DNA of 64,000 nt from Avena insularis (lineage: Eukaryota > Streptophyta > Magnoliopsida > Poales > Poaceae), in the NCBI GenBank assembly GCA_023614405.1, contig CM042691.1:176238927-176302926 (forward strand). Reading direction: 5' to 3'. A model generated the notes under the pieces. The model ran no database searches. It worked only from the letters and a program-made list of their open reading frames with translations, and was not told where the DNA came from. Below are positions 47,879 through 59,760 of this stretch, piece after piece. Positions within the stretch are counted from its first letter, which is position 1. Each line of letters begins with the position of its first letter. A program made the position numbers and the translations under genes.

Positions 47879-49809
47879 TTGGAAGTAGTACTAGGAATGG
47901 ATTGGATGTCGAAACATAAAGGATTAATCGTCTATGCCAAGAAAGCCATAACCATGACCAGTACAACCGGAATATCAGTAGAGCATGTATATGAAACCTT
48001 GCCCCGTCAATTCAAGTGCAACAAGAGTCTAGCCCAACCAACCATTGACCAAGTTAGAATAGTCTATGATTACCCCGATGTATTTCCAGATGATTTCCCG
48101 GGTATTCCCCCATATCGGGATATCGAGTTTATCATTGAACTAATCCCTAGAACCGGACCCATAGCCTAGAGACCATATAGTATGAACCCGTCTGAATTAG
48201 TGGAGCTGAAGAAGCAACTGGATGCTATATTGGAGATAGGATTGATCCAACCAAGTGCGTCGCCATGGAGATCACCTGTCATGTTTGTGGACAAGAAGGA
48301 TGGAGGTAACCGTTTATGTACGGATTATTGGAAGCTGAATGAGGTCACCCTCAAGAACAAGTACCCACTGCCAAAGATATAAGATTTATTTGACCAGTTG
48401 AATGGTGCCAAAGTGTTTTCTAAGATTGATCTTAGAACTAGTTATCATCAACTCAAGATTCACGCAGAGGATATTCCAAAGACTGCCTTTACCACCAGAT
48501 ATAGATTGTATGAGTACAATGTCATGTCTTTTGGATTAACCAATGCCCCCGCTTATTTCATGAACCTCATGAATAAGATTTTTATGGACTTCCTGGATAA
48601 GGTTGTCGTTGTTTTCATCGATGACATTCTGATCTATTCCAAATCAGAATAATAAAATGAGCTACACCTAAGGACCATCCTTGGAACCCTTAGAGAGCAT
48701 CAAATGTATGCCAAGTTTAGCAAATGTGAATTCTGGTTAAGGAAGTAGGATTCCTCGGACATATTGTATCAGCCAGAGGAATTGTCGTTGACCTCGCCAA
48801 GGTTAAGGATGTTGAAGAATGGCAAGCCCCAACCACTCAAACCCAAGTTCGTGCATTTCACAGATTAGCGGGATATTACCGCAAGTTTGTAGAAGGATTC
48901 TCGAGCATCGCCAGACCCATGACCCAATTGTTGAAGAAGGATAAGAAGTTTGAATGGACGAACAAATGTGAAGCGAGTTTTCAAGAACTCAAGAAGAGAT
49001 TGATCTCAGCCCCAATCTTGATCATGCCGGATATCACGAAGCCTTTTGATGTGTATTGTGACGCATCCAAGATCGGCCTAGGATGTGTGTTGATGCAAGA
49101 AGGCAAAGTAATATCTTATCTATCTCGACAACTGAAGCAACATGAGCAGAATTATCCTACCCATGACCTTGAACTATCAGCCGTAGTCTTAGCATTGAAG
49201 ACATGGAGGCATTACCTTATGGGGAACCGTTGTGAGATTTATTCATATCACAAGAGCATGAAGTACATTTTCACGCAGAAGGAACTGAATATGAGTCATA
49301 GAAGATGGATAGAGCTAATCAAGGACTATGATCTAGACATTCACTATCACCTCGGTAAAGCCAATGTGGTAGCAGATGCCCTTAGCAGATTGTCGTGCCG
49401 CTTGAACTCCATGATTCTGAAGGAGCAACCAAGTTTGCACAAAGAGATGGAGGATTTTAGAATGGAGCTTGTAAGTGAAGGATTTTTGGCTAGCATAGAA
49501 CTTCAACCCACTTTTATCAGTCAGATCAAGGTGGCGCAGAAAAGAAATGCTAGTATCGACGGAATCAAACGTCGTATCGGTACAGGCAAAGTACCCGAAT
49601 TCACCGAAGACGAAGAAGGAGTTTTGTGGTACAAAGGACGTATCTGTGTGCCAATGGACTCAGAGTTGACGCAAGCTATTTTTAAAGAAGCCCATGATAA
49701 TCTTTATTCTATCCACCCCGGAGGAACAAAGATGTATCGGGATTTGAAGGAGCAATTTTGGTGGCATAAGATGAAGAGAGAAATGAGGAAGCTACATAGC
49801 CGAGTGTGA
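47879..49809 (+). pseudogene. Gypsy reverse transcriptase and RNase H (element H)
   Basis: Continues in the gag frame, with stops at 48167-48169 (TAG), 48380-48382 (TAA) and 48650-48655 (double TAA) and a frameshift near 48745. [36 protein letters not shown], and catalytic FIDD at 48614-48625. RNase H (48919-49809): FDVYCDASK (first Asp), HDLELSAV (Glu), but YSYHKSMKY has Tyr where the third catalytic Asp (YTDHKS) is expected. It ends with GKANVVADALSR. The zinc-binding start of integrase (HPGGTKMYRDLK) follows in the same frame before the stop at 49807. Confidence 0.85.
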
Positions 49810-50727
49810 TATTTGTCAGAGAGTTAAGGTGGGACATCAGAGACCCACAAGACTGTTGCAACCATTGTAGAATCCAGAATGGAAATGGGATTCCGTAGGA
49901 ATGGACTTTATCACTGGTTTGCCTACATCTAGTAGGGGAAATGACTCTATTTGGGTCATAGTGGATAGACTGTCCAAGGTAGCCCATTTCTTACCAGTCA
50001 AGACCACCTACCATAGTGGATACACTGTACAAGGTAGCCCATTGCAGAGTTGTACATTGCTAGAATCGTCAGTTTGCATGGAGTTCCCAAGAACATCGTG
50101 TCGGATCGAGGAACTCAGTTTACCTCAAGATTTTGGAAGAAAGTCCAAGAAGGATTAGGAATAAGATTAGATTTCAGCACAACTTATCACCCTCAGACCG
50201 ATGGGCAAACGGAGCGAGTAAATCATATACTCGAAGATATGTTGAGAGCTTGTGTGCTAGAGTATGGATCAAAATGGGAAGATTGTCTACCTTTCACAGA
50301 ATTTTCGTACAACAACAATTATCAAGATAGTTTGCAAATGGCCCCATTTGAATTCATGTATGGAAGGAAGTGTCGTACCCCTTTGAATTGGTCGGAAGTA
50401 GGAGAGAGTCAGATTTTCGGACCCGACATCCTATGAGAAGCAGAAGAGAAAGTTCACAAGATCCATGAGCACCTCAAGACCTCCCAATCCAGACAGAAGA
50501 GTTATGCCGACAAGAGACGTCGAGACCTCGCCTTCAATATCGGATATTTTGTGTATCTCAAAGTGTCACCTTTGAAGGGAATGCAATGTTTCCAGCTCAA
50601 AGGAAAGTTAGCCCCCAGATATATTGGACCTTTCAAGATTCTGAATCATCGATGAGAAGTATCATATCAACTGGAACTGCGAGAGGAGATGTCAGCAGTG
50701 CATAATGTGTTCCAATATTGTCACTTA
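49810..50727 (+). pseudogene. Gypsy integrase (element H)
   Basis: Frameshifted relative to RNase H. Zinc Cys pair in CDICQRVK, catalytic Asp in [10 protein letters not shown], Asp in IVSDRGTQF, Glu in HPQTDGQTERVN. C-terminal GPFKILNH and SYQLELREEMSAVHNVF are the usual gypsy tail. A 28-bp local duplication (49961-49988 and 50016-50043) disrupts the segment between the first two Asp residues. The frame is cut at the 3' LTR fusion at 50728, so any chromodomain is lost. Confidence 0.85.
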
Positions 50728-51909
50728 TGAATGCATGTGTGTAAGTGATGATTGTATGAATGCATGAATGGACTTGTGTGATTGTTGTGAATAGCAAGGA
50801 ATGGTTTAAAGATGAAAACAACATCATCTAAATCAATTCCAAGAAGAAACAAATCAAGATAAATTCAAAAACAAACAAAACAAGCAAATGGTCATTTTTG
50901 CCAATCTTGCTCACTAGACCACTTTGAGTGTTTCTAGTCCAAGATTTCAAACAAAAACAAATCTATTTATTTTCACCCCTTGATAGACCAAGTGAAATTA
51001 ACCCTAAGCCCACCTTTGCAAACCCACAGAAACATTTGGCAACCCTATTCAAATGACAATTCAAAATTGAATCTATATTATATGTGAAGATCACCATTTC
51101 TCAAAACCCAACCAAACCAGTGCACCTTGGCAAATCGAAGAAAACATAGACTACCTAGTATGTGACTAGTACACCCATCAATTTTCATCCAAAAGTTCAA
51201 ATTCAAATATCTTTCCGCCATTTCATCAAACACCTTGTAAACACAAATCAAACAAAACATCAAACACTATAGTGAGCAGTGTTTGTGCCTAACTTGTCTC
51301 CCCTCTAGCTCACAACACACTCTTAGTAGATCATCTAGTTAATTTAACAAGCCCTAGCTCATTGTAAGCTTGACATTGTCATCAATGGTGACCATTGTCG
51401 AGCCTAACTTGCCCCTCCCCCCATGTCAACAACAAGCTAGGAGCATTACCAAGCCTAGCCACCTTGTCTGGGACACAAGCCAACGTCCACCGCCACCCCT
51501 TGTCCAGTGCCCAAGCATTGCCAGCCCCTGGACCACTCAGAAAGAGCGTTCCCAGCCTCTCTGCAAGCATGCCGAGAGCGCGCCAGAACGCCGCACTCGA
51601 CATGCGAGCACAGACCGCGCCCTTCCCTCCCTGCTTGCATGTGTGATCACCACCGCCCCAGGAACCGCCTGGACATGCCCGTTCGTCGCCGCGCGACCAG
51701 GAGAACCCGTGCGCCATTAAATTTCCCGTCGGACCCGCCCAGAGCATCGCAGCGTTCCGACCAAATTGCACCGCCCAACGCCTCGCCACCATACCGTTCA
51801 GCTTCGCCAGGAAGCAGCGCACCGTCCCCTACCCCCAGCCATGCCGTTAGCTCGCTGTGCGGACGACCACGACGATCTCCACCCGCACCCTTTGGTTCCC
51901 TCTTCCAAC

Positions 51910-51917
51910 TATAAATA
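51910..51917 (+). promoter_or_regulatory. TATA box in H LTR
   Basis: CTATAAATAGAGGCC at 51909-51923 is a textbook plant TATA box. It is followed about 30 bp later by a C/A-rich stretch suitable for initiation. Probable start of the U3-R boundary. Confidence 0.6.
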
Positions 51918-54270
51918 GAGGCCTCCCCCGTTCGATTTCAGCACACCATCTCACTCCCCACCTCTCACTGATCACACCCACTCACGCCTAGAGCAAGGCG
52001 AGCACCAGGTGGCTGGAATTTCGCCGGAGTCTGCCGCAGAGGAGGAGAATAGGAGCCGTCGATTGGAGCCGCCCTAGGAGGATCCACCGGTACCAGGAAG
52101 ATCACCGTCATCGACTTTTTCGTTCACCCCATCACCGACCATCGTCGGAGCCCCGGTGAGCCACCACAGACCCCCACTGGCCGCGTTAGGGTTCAATCTC
52201 GCCGGCGCTTCCCGACAGAGAAGACAAGCCCCAGCCGTTAGATTAGATGTTAATCGCACGGTCTAGATTGCTCTGTACCCCTTCGCACCCCCTGTCTCGC
52301 TGACTGGTGGGGATAGCCACTTAAACCCACCCGCGCACGCGCTATGCGCAGTGGGCTGGCCCAGTTACACTCCCGCGCGACCCAGTAATTCAAATTTAGG
52401 TTTTTCCATTTAGTTTCAAACTTAGTTCTGTCTCTAGATTCAAAAATCATTTTAGAGAGATTCATTTAGCCAAAGTGCATGAAACCAATTTTGCTAGAAA
52501 GGTACTGGAATTCTTAATCCATGCCCGTTAGATTCAAACCATTTGGATTGGTAGATTACCTATAGTAAAAATAATAAGGCAGAGACTTTTCTGCATTCAA
52601 ACATTTTTCAAAATTCAACCACAAAAGCTTTTGAATTGATTCCAACTCTCAAAAATCACATTTAGTAAGACCTTTCCGAATATATAATAATATCTAGGTT
52701 TACTTGCAGAAATATTGGACAAGCAATAAAAGAATGCTCCATAGGCATTTCTAGTCACTTTATTTAAATAAAAAAAAGGTTGAACCTTATTAAATTGTGA
52801 CACCACTTTAAATCACATTCCCAAGTACTAAAATATGTGGTGATGACATGTGTCAAGAAGATCCTATTTTAGTTGGAGAATATTAAATCTTAAGTAGTTT
52901 TTCAGTGAGTAGAAATTAGTTTTCTAAAATAAAACAAGTAGAACCTTTGCCTTAATCCTTGTGATAATAGTGATGATGCTAGATCATCTAGTGTGAACAT
53001 TTGTGTGCTAAATAGAGTAGTTAAGAATTGTTTGGTGATTGTGTACCTCGAATTTATTTATAGACGCTAGTACCAAACAAGGATACTACAAGGAAGAAGC
53101 CGAGGAGAACTTTAACCACTGCTTTGCACAAGGCAAGCTTCACAAAACAAGATAACCCTGCAAGCTAACACTTGCAACCTTGAAAGTTAGATAATCTATG
53201 CAATGCATTAGACATGCCTTGATTATACCCATTAATGATACCCAATCCTAATTTTACTTGTAAGCTTAGTTATTTTATTTCTTTATCAAAGCTTTTACTT
53301 TTGTTTACTTAGTTATTTGTAGATTTTAGAAAGATTATTAAAGTTAGCATAAAGAGCATAAAACTTGGCCTAAGTTAGATAAATCTTGATGTCATACTGA
53401 GGCATGAGATTGAACTTAGATCATTCACTCTTGATTACCACCCCTCATTAGTGTTTACCCCCACTTGTAGATGCTAGTAGTAAGCATAAAACTTGATCAC
53501 TTTAGATGGGAGTACTTGGTAAAAATAGTTATGAAAACCTTAGAATGATGAGTCATTCTACTGAATTTTTTTGACATGTTTTCTTGAACACCAGATGATT
53601 TTGATGATGAAAATGTCGAGGCATGAGCCTCAGCCCTTTATAAAACTGATGGCTGTCTGGATGCGATACCATTCCAATTTTACCGTACAACCACAATACC
53701 TGAAATTTGGGTAGGGCTTAGCTTGAAGTTTATATACCTTAGTATGGGTTCCCTTGCGGCCAAGGTTTGAGATGAGGCTACCTTGTGAAGATTTTCCACC
53801 TGTGCAGTTCCCAAGATGACAATTGGTCATGGTTGGGAGGCCAAACTCACAGGAGAGGTGCCTATACTAGGGCGTGTAATTGGAAGGTTAGGATTGATTA
53901 TCCGCATACTAAGTATGGTGAATTCAGGATTGTTCCTGACGGATGTATCGAATATTGTGGTGAAAGTGTACCACCTCTGCAGAGTGTCAAACTATTCGAA
54001 TAGCTGTGTCCGCAATTATGGATAGTTGGAGTGGCCATACTGTTCCATTGTCAGATCTTTTCAAAATGACTTGTGAAATGAATCATGATTTTTACTTGAC
54101 CACAATAGGGTTGTGATATGAAAACTCAAGTTCCCACTTAGGTGCTATAAAACTTTCAACTAGCTTTATTTTCTTCTGAACTCAATTAGGAATAAATCTG
54201 GCTTTTTGCAAAACAACCTAGAGCTTAGTATTCCTACTCAAAACCACTTCACTTGTTAGTATTAGTTTGC

Positions 54271-54289
54271 GAGTACATAAAGAGTACTC
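54271..54289 (+). promoter_or_regulatory. Conserved LTR hairpin in element H
   Basis: GAGTAC-ATAAAGA-GTACTC followed by TTGTCCTTGGCTATT, the counterpart of 10346-10368 in element A. Confidence 0.55.
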
Positions 54290-54635
54290 ATGGATTTGTC
54301 CTTGGCTATTCCCGTGGCCAGACTATGAAGAGGACTATCAGGAGGATGGACCACAGGAAGGTTACGACAACTAGGATCATCTCCCATCGTCAGCATTGCC
54401 TGTGATCATGAAGATGGAGTCTCGCCCACGCTACCGTTATTATTATGTTATTCCGCTTCTTGATTGTATTAAGACTAGATCATGAGACCCTTTATTTGTT
54501 TTAAGACCTTATGTATGGTTTGTAATGGATGATGTACTGTTATATCCAATCTGTTATGTCTCAAAAAAATGGTAATGTTGGGATTGTGATGTATGGCATA
54601 ACAGGCATCTGCGATTAAATAACCGGGTGTTGACA

Positions 54636-56001
54636 TGTTCGCACGCACTTTTTATGTTTATTTTCACCAGGATTAGGACAAATGATGGATCCGATGGACA
54701 CAATTCTTGGACCAGTCATATTGGAGTCAAAAGGAGCCAAAAAACTATGTAAATTGCTTATTTGGGAAATATTAATAACACCAGAAGAAAACCCACAGCA
54801 ATTGGAGGATACAGAAGGGTTAACGACCAATTGTATGGAGGGAGAACTTTTTTAGCCGTATATCTCCCGCCGTATAGTCGGCGCCGACACCGCCTCCTCA
54901 AATAGTTTCGCCCTGTGCAACTGGATCGGGGAGACAACATACAGAACACCCAGAAATCGCCAAAACCTAACCTCCAGAAGGCATCTGGAAGGGGAACTCA
55001 TCCACCGGGGATCCTTCTTCACCCTGCGCAGATCCAGGAGGCTAAGGCATCGATCTTCATCATCAACCGCTGCATCACCACCATGTTCATCCATCCCATC
55101 TATATCTTGTCTAGATCTTGTTGTAATTTCCGTACTCGTTGTGGATTTATACAAGTACTATTCATCTATGATAGATTCCATTACTTTTCCCATGATGTTG
55201 ATTGCCTTCATGTCTGAGTAGATCATTAGTTCTTGGGGAGATGGAGAAACCCTAGCATGAGATAGAAATAAGATAAAATTTATTATGATATTCATCGCTG
55301 TGACCATGTGTTAGATTGTCTACATCTTGTTGTTGGGAGAATTCGACCTCTCAATATTTTCCTCTTGTGGGGACTTGATGGAGGGAACTACTTGTTGGTA
55401 CACGGAGGCGTGTTAGCACGTAAAGTGACTCTAAAGCTGTTGGCACCCCTTACGTATCAAGTTCGGAATCGAGGAAACTCACGAAACACTATCCCTGCCA
55501 TAGGATACGTCCTGCGGGATTATGTCCCTTAATAGTGCAGTAATTCAATTGATGTTGATTACTGTCTGCTGTGGTTATGAGGATGATTTGAGCAGTAGTT
55601 GCTGCCTCATTGTCCAAATTCGGAGTTCCTCCCACACATACATAGTTGAGAATGTTCATGATAATAATATTTACCTTAGTCCTTTATAATGCTAGTGATG
55701 TATCCGCTAATCCCTGAGAACGCTTTTCCCCACTGAAGTTTTAAATCTCATTTACATACACGATACTTATTTTTTGTATTCAGTTTACTTTATTTTACTC
55801 ATTGTTCTCTTATACCAAAAACCCCCAAAACACCTTTTTACATAATACTCGCATTTTATCTTGTCACTTAGAACTTTAGTTAGCATTTCTATTTTAAGTA
55901 TTTATTTCAAGAATTCTTAGACTTCAGACTACTGCTCCCTGTGGGATCGATATCTTTATTTGGAAACTAGCTACAAACGATCAGTGCACTTGCAGTCATC
56001 A
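54636..56001 (+). repeat. 5' LTR of element F, second part
   Basis: Continues after element H with GCACGCACTTTTT and ends TGCAGTCATCA at 56001. Contains an F-family palindrome (about 54826-54895). About 300 bp at 54917-55223 is missing from the 3' LTR. Confidence 0.9.
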
Positions 56002-56011
56002 AGATATTTTC

Positions 56012-56029
56012 TGGCATCGTTGCTGGGGA
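56012..56029 (+). promoter_or_regulatory. Primer binding site of element F (tRNA-Asp)
   Basis: TGGCATCGTTGCTGGGGA matches the Athila-type tRNA-Asp primer site TGGCGCCGTTGCCGGGGA with three changes: two C-to-T and one G-to-A. Confidence 0.8.
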
Positions 56030-56112
56030 GCTAAGCGTTGTAGGTCTTTTAGTTTTTGCTTATTTACTTTAGTTTTGTTAAGTTTTGTTTTGATTTATAG
56101 GTTTCCACCAAC

Positions 56113-56684
56113 ATGATGGAGTTTGAGCATATGACTAGTGATAACCCACTCAGCCACTTTGGGAAGCCCTATGATATTTATAAAAGAGACAACTCCAACG
56201 AGAAGACAAGGGGGTTTGAAATAAATCCTCCACTACTTGGTATTTTACAGAAGAAGCAATTTATTGGAGATGAAGAAGATCCTGATCCATATGAGCATAT
56301 TACATGTTTCAAAGATATATGTGGCATGTTCCAATTAACGGGGTATACCGCAGATGAGGTAAGGGTTAAACTTTTTAGTAAAACTTTGACAAGTACAACT
56401 CTCTCATGGTATAGATCTCTACCCTCAGAAGCCACTACTACTTGGGATAATTTAGCTTGTGAATTTCTATCAAAATATTATCCATTATCAAAATCTTTTG
56501 GGATCAGGCATCTTATAATGACTTGGAGAAACCGTCCTAATGAAGGACTAGTAAGAGCTTATATAAGATTTAAAGATTTACTTAGTATTTGTCCTCATCA
56601 TTATTTGCCCGAATGGTATTATTGCATATATCTTTTATGGTGATTTAATTGAACCTAATAAAATTGAACTAGATTCGTGCGCGA
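56113..56684 (+). pseudogene. Athila-type gag, N-terminal part (element F)
   Basis: ATG at 56113. DEEDPDPYEHITCFKDICG and SWYRSLPSEATTTWDNL are the gag domain of Athila-like elements. The frame stops near 56643. A further recognisable stretch (NKIELDSCARG) follows a frameshift, up to about 56684, where filler DNA interrupts. Particle shell protein. Confidence 0.8.
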
Positions 56685-56850
56685 GAGGTAGATATCTATA
56701 CCATGATTTCTCCTGAATTCTATTAAGTAAAACCCAAGCCAGAACTACCTCATCATGATTTCTCCTCTCGTACGGCTCTCTCATGGTATAGATCTCTATT
56801 AAGTAAATCCCATGCTTTAGTTATAGGTAAATTGAACTAGAGCTTTTATG
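56685..56850. other. Filler DNA with inverted copies of flanking gag sequence
   Basis: About 150 bp between SCARG-coding sequence and FMNLPITKAW-coding sequence, made of copied fragments. TCTCATGGTATAGATCTCT repeats 56402-56420 and also occurs inverted near 56692. 56798-56833 is a 35/36 inverted copy of 56851-56886. Looks like templated repair. Confidence 0.7.
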
Positions 56851-57435
56851 AATTTACCTATAACTAAAGCTTGGGATTTACTTAATAGAATTCGTGATCA
56901 TTGAGTTTCATGGAATTTTGGTCTAGAAAGTGAAGGAGGCACATGAATAGATTATGAATGTATTCATGACTATAATAAAAAGGGCCATGTTAATGAATTA
57001 TCTAAAGAGCTTTATTCAGATTCAGATCTTGTGTTGCAAGTTGTTAAATCTTTTATAGAACGCATCAAAGCTGCAAAAGAGGGTTTGGCCAAGTATGATC
57101 CACCATCCGAACCTGAGAAGAAAAGAGAAGTTAAAGCAACATCGGCCTCCCTAGAACCAATGTATGAGATACCTTTCCCTAACACTGCACATAAGCATAT
57201 TTTGGAATATGAACATGTCAAGGCAGTACGAGAGGAGAAAGAAGAGGAAAGTGTGCCAACAATTGAAGAACATCTGGATGAAACAAAAGATGAAGAGGTA
57301 ACCAAGGAAGCAATCATGGCTATGTATGCACATTGTAACATAGTTGAACTTGATGAAGAGACTTCTATATTGGTTGAAGGTAAAACTAAGGTAAAAGATG
57401 TGTGTAAGCCTATCCTTCCCTTCATATTTAAATAA
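56851..57435 (+). pseudogene. Gag C-terminal region (element F)
   Basis: Resumes with FMNLPITKAWDLLNRIRDH, then after stops an open frame 57031-57435 (134 codons), charged and Glu/Lys-rich. It is in the same frame as the gag start, but no CCHC knuckle is visible. Ends at TAA 57433-57435 just before the protease. Confidence 0.65.
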
Positions 57436-58320
57436 ACCTCGCATTACGGTTTATGTGATCTTGGCACCAAAGTTAATGTTATATCCTATGATTTTTATTT
57501 AGAAATAAAAGAATTGATAGCACCCACTACAATAGAAAATACTAATATGACTATGATGTTAGCCAATAAAAATCTTAGAATTCCAATGGGAGTAGTTGAA
57601 GATGCAACTGTCACAATTGGCAATAAAAATTTCCCTATCGATTTTGTAGTTGTTGATATGCCAGCTAACACTCTTTGCTCAATCATATTTGTAAGAAACT
57701 TTTTGAGTGATATAGGTGCCACAGTTGACTTCAAAAAGGAGGTTGTATCCCTTAAGCTTGGGAAAGCGGAAAAAGAATTCCACTTTTCCAAATTTAAAGA
57801 CAAACCTCTACTTATACAAGAAGAAGATAAAGAGAATACTATTGAGGAGATGGAAGCTCTTTCCTTAAGTAATCAAGAAGAAGAAATAAATGAAGACTCA
57901 AATTGTGAAGAAATAATTATGGAGGACAAGACTATAGAAGAATTAGAAAGTGAATTTAATTCATTTCCCATTTTAGAACCTCCAACTGATGAAGCTTTTG
58001 AAGAGCCAGAAAAGAGAGTGGATGAAGAATTACTATCCCCTGAATTAAAAATTCTACCAGATAATCTTAAATATAGATTCTTAGATGATACTAATAAATT
58101 TCCTGTTATTATTAGTGCTAAACTTTCAGGGGAAGAAGAAAAACTCATGAAGGTACTAAATGATCACCGCAAGGCCTTTGGGTACTCAATGGACGACTTG
58201 AAGGGCATTAGTCCCATGATAGCCGTCCATCGAATATTCATGGAGGAAGGTGCTAAACCAGTTGCAGAATTTAATAGAAGGCTAAAGCCTGAAATGAAGA
58301 AAGTGGTAAGAAAGAAATAG
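57436..58320 (+). pseudogene. Athila-type protease and pol linker (element F)
   Basis: Same frame as gag. LCDLGTKVNVIS near 57455 is the protease active-site segment (D-L-G-T, where Athila copies usually have D-L-G-A). IPMGVVEDATVTIG and FPIDFVVVDM follow. A long acidic linker (Glu-rich, about 57820-58060) leads into the RT entry KPVAEFNRRLKPEM. The frame is lost at 58318-58320, where a one-base deletion turns the following lysine-rich stretch into TAG. Confidence 0.8.
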
Positions 58321-58322
58321 TA

Positions 58323-59071
58323 TGCCTACTTGATGCAGGTATAATTTATCCTATAAAAGAAAGTGAATGGGTAAGTCATGTTCATTGTGTTCCTAAGAAA
58401 GGTGGCTTTACTGTTGTTCCTAATGAAAACAATGAATTGATACCTACTAGAACTATTGTTGGACATAGGATGTGCATAGATTTCAGGAAACTGAACAAGA
58501 AAACTAGGAAAAATCACTATCCTTTACCGTTCATAGATCAAACTTTAGAGAGGTTAGCAAACCACACTCATTTTTTCTACTTGGACGGATACTCTGGTTT
58601 TTCTCAAATAGTTGTTCATCCTGATGACCAACTTAAAACAACTTTCATTAGTACTTATGGTTTACATCCTTACCGACGCATGCCTTTTGGTTTATGTAAT
58701 GCTCCAGCTACTTCTCAAATATGCATGACTGCTATTTTCGCAGATTTTATAGAACTGATAATGGAAGTACTTATGGATGATTTTTCTGTTTATGGAACTT
58801 TGTTTACTAGTTGCTTGGATAATCTCAATAGAATTTTGCAACATTGCAAAGAGACCAATCTTGTTCTAGACTGAGAGAAGTGCCATTTTATGGTCAAAGA
58901 AGGCATAGTCCTTGGACATAAAGTATCGGGTAAGGGTATTGAAGTAGATAGGGCTAGAATTGAAGCAATAGAAAGAATGCCACAACCAAGGGACATAAAA
59001 GGTATAAGAAGTTTTCTTGGTCATATAGGCTTTTATGGAAGGTTCATTAGGATTTTTTCTGGAATTTCTAA
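58323..59071 (+). pseudogene. Athila-type reverse transcriptase (element F)
   Basis: Open in the new frame from 58323. WVSHVHCVPKKGG, RMCIDFRKLNK (first Asp), YRRMPFGLCNAPAT, and the catalytic pair VLMDDFSVYG with the two Asp at 58776-58781. A TGA at 58872-58874 replaces the Trp of LDWEKCHF. The thumb region GIRSFLGHIGFYGRFI follows. A one-base shift near 59072 separates it from RNase H. Confidence 0.85.
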
Positions 59072-59602
59072 CCTTTAACTAATCTGTTGCAAAAGGGAGT
59101 AAGATTTATCTTTGATGATAGATGCCTTATTGCCTTTGATAAACTTAATTATGCTTTATCTCGTTCTCCCATCATTAAACCACCTATATGGGATATGAAT
59201 ATTGATTTAATATGTGTAGATAGTGATGATGCTATAGGAGTAACTCTGGGACAAAACATAGGTCATAGATATAATATTATACATCATGCTAGTAGAACTC
59301 TCTATAGTGATCAAAAGAATTATCCTAAGGAAGAAAGAGAAATATTTGCTGTATTTCTCTCTTGTGATAAGTTTCGTTCTTATATTGTTGATTCAAAAGT
59401 AAGAGTTCATACGGATCGTGATGGTTTAAAAGAACTCCTCGAGAGGAAGATTCATAAGCCAAGACTGATTCTTTGGATCCTTTTACTTCAAGAATTTGAT
59501 TTGCAGATTATGCAGAGACAAGAAGAAAATGTAATGGATGGAGCATCTATCTTTATCCAGCAAGACACCGATCTTATTAAGAGAAGAATTCATTGCTACT
59601 AG
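59072..59602 (+). pseudogene. Athila-type RNase H (element F)
   Basis: LICVDSDDAIGVTLGQ (Asp), YPKEEREIFAVF (Glu) and VRVHTDRDGLKELL (Asp) give the catalytic set. LILWILLLQEFDLQI is the Athila-specific follow-on. Where VENVVADHLSRL-like sequence should follow, it reads EENVMDGASIF. The frame ends at 59602 without entering an integrase. Confidence 0.85.
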
Positions 59603-59760
59603 AGGAGCTTGTCACTCCTGACTAAATAAACAGTAAGTGGAAGGTATGTTTTCTTACTCTAATAAGTGCTTTTTTTCACAGTTTCTACCTCTAAAAATTT
59701 GTCCTTTGAATTCCTCTTGTTTTTTGAAGCCTTTAAGGGGTTTCTATAACTATACGGGCG

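Larger units (their letters stand above)
46174..54635 (+). mobile_element. Element H: Tekay/Del-like gypsy retrotransposon with two deletions
   Basis: Outer ends TGTAACATCCC (46174) and GGGTGTTGACA (54635), TSD TGTTC at 46169-46173 and 54636-54640. The 5' LTR is reduced to 264 bp and fused directly to gag at about 46437, so most of the LTR, the PBS and the leader are gone. The 3' LTR lacks its first roughly 90 bp and is fused to the integrase tail at about 50728, so the PPT is gone. Coding order gag-PR-RT-RH-IN is gypsy. The RT motif FIDDILIYS and the TGTAACATCCC LTR suggest the Tekay/Del chromovirus lineage. Confidence 0.88.
50728..54635 (+). repeat. 3' LTR of element H (5'-truncated, 3.9 kb)
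   Basis: Starts inside the LTR (ATGAATGCATGTGTG, matching 46263) and ends GGGTGTTGACA. GC-rich island about 51370-52380 with a TATA box at 51910. The 3' portion shares the CTCTGCAGAG palindrome and GAGTAC hairpin with element A. ORFs in the island are compositional, not genes. Confidence 0.88.

Noticed and set aside
49709..49987. 92-codon minus-strand frame
   Set aside because: Antisense of the H integrase start, where sense-strand zinc and catalytic motifs are clear.
51370..51914. Overlapping frames of 116-146 codons on both strands
   Set aside because: GC-rich H LTR upstream of the TATA box; no domain, no shared start, both strands equally open.
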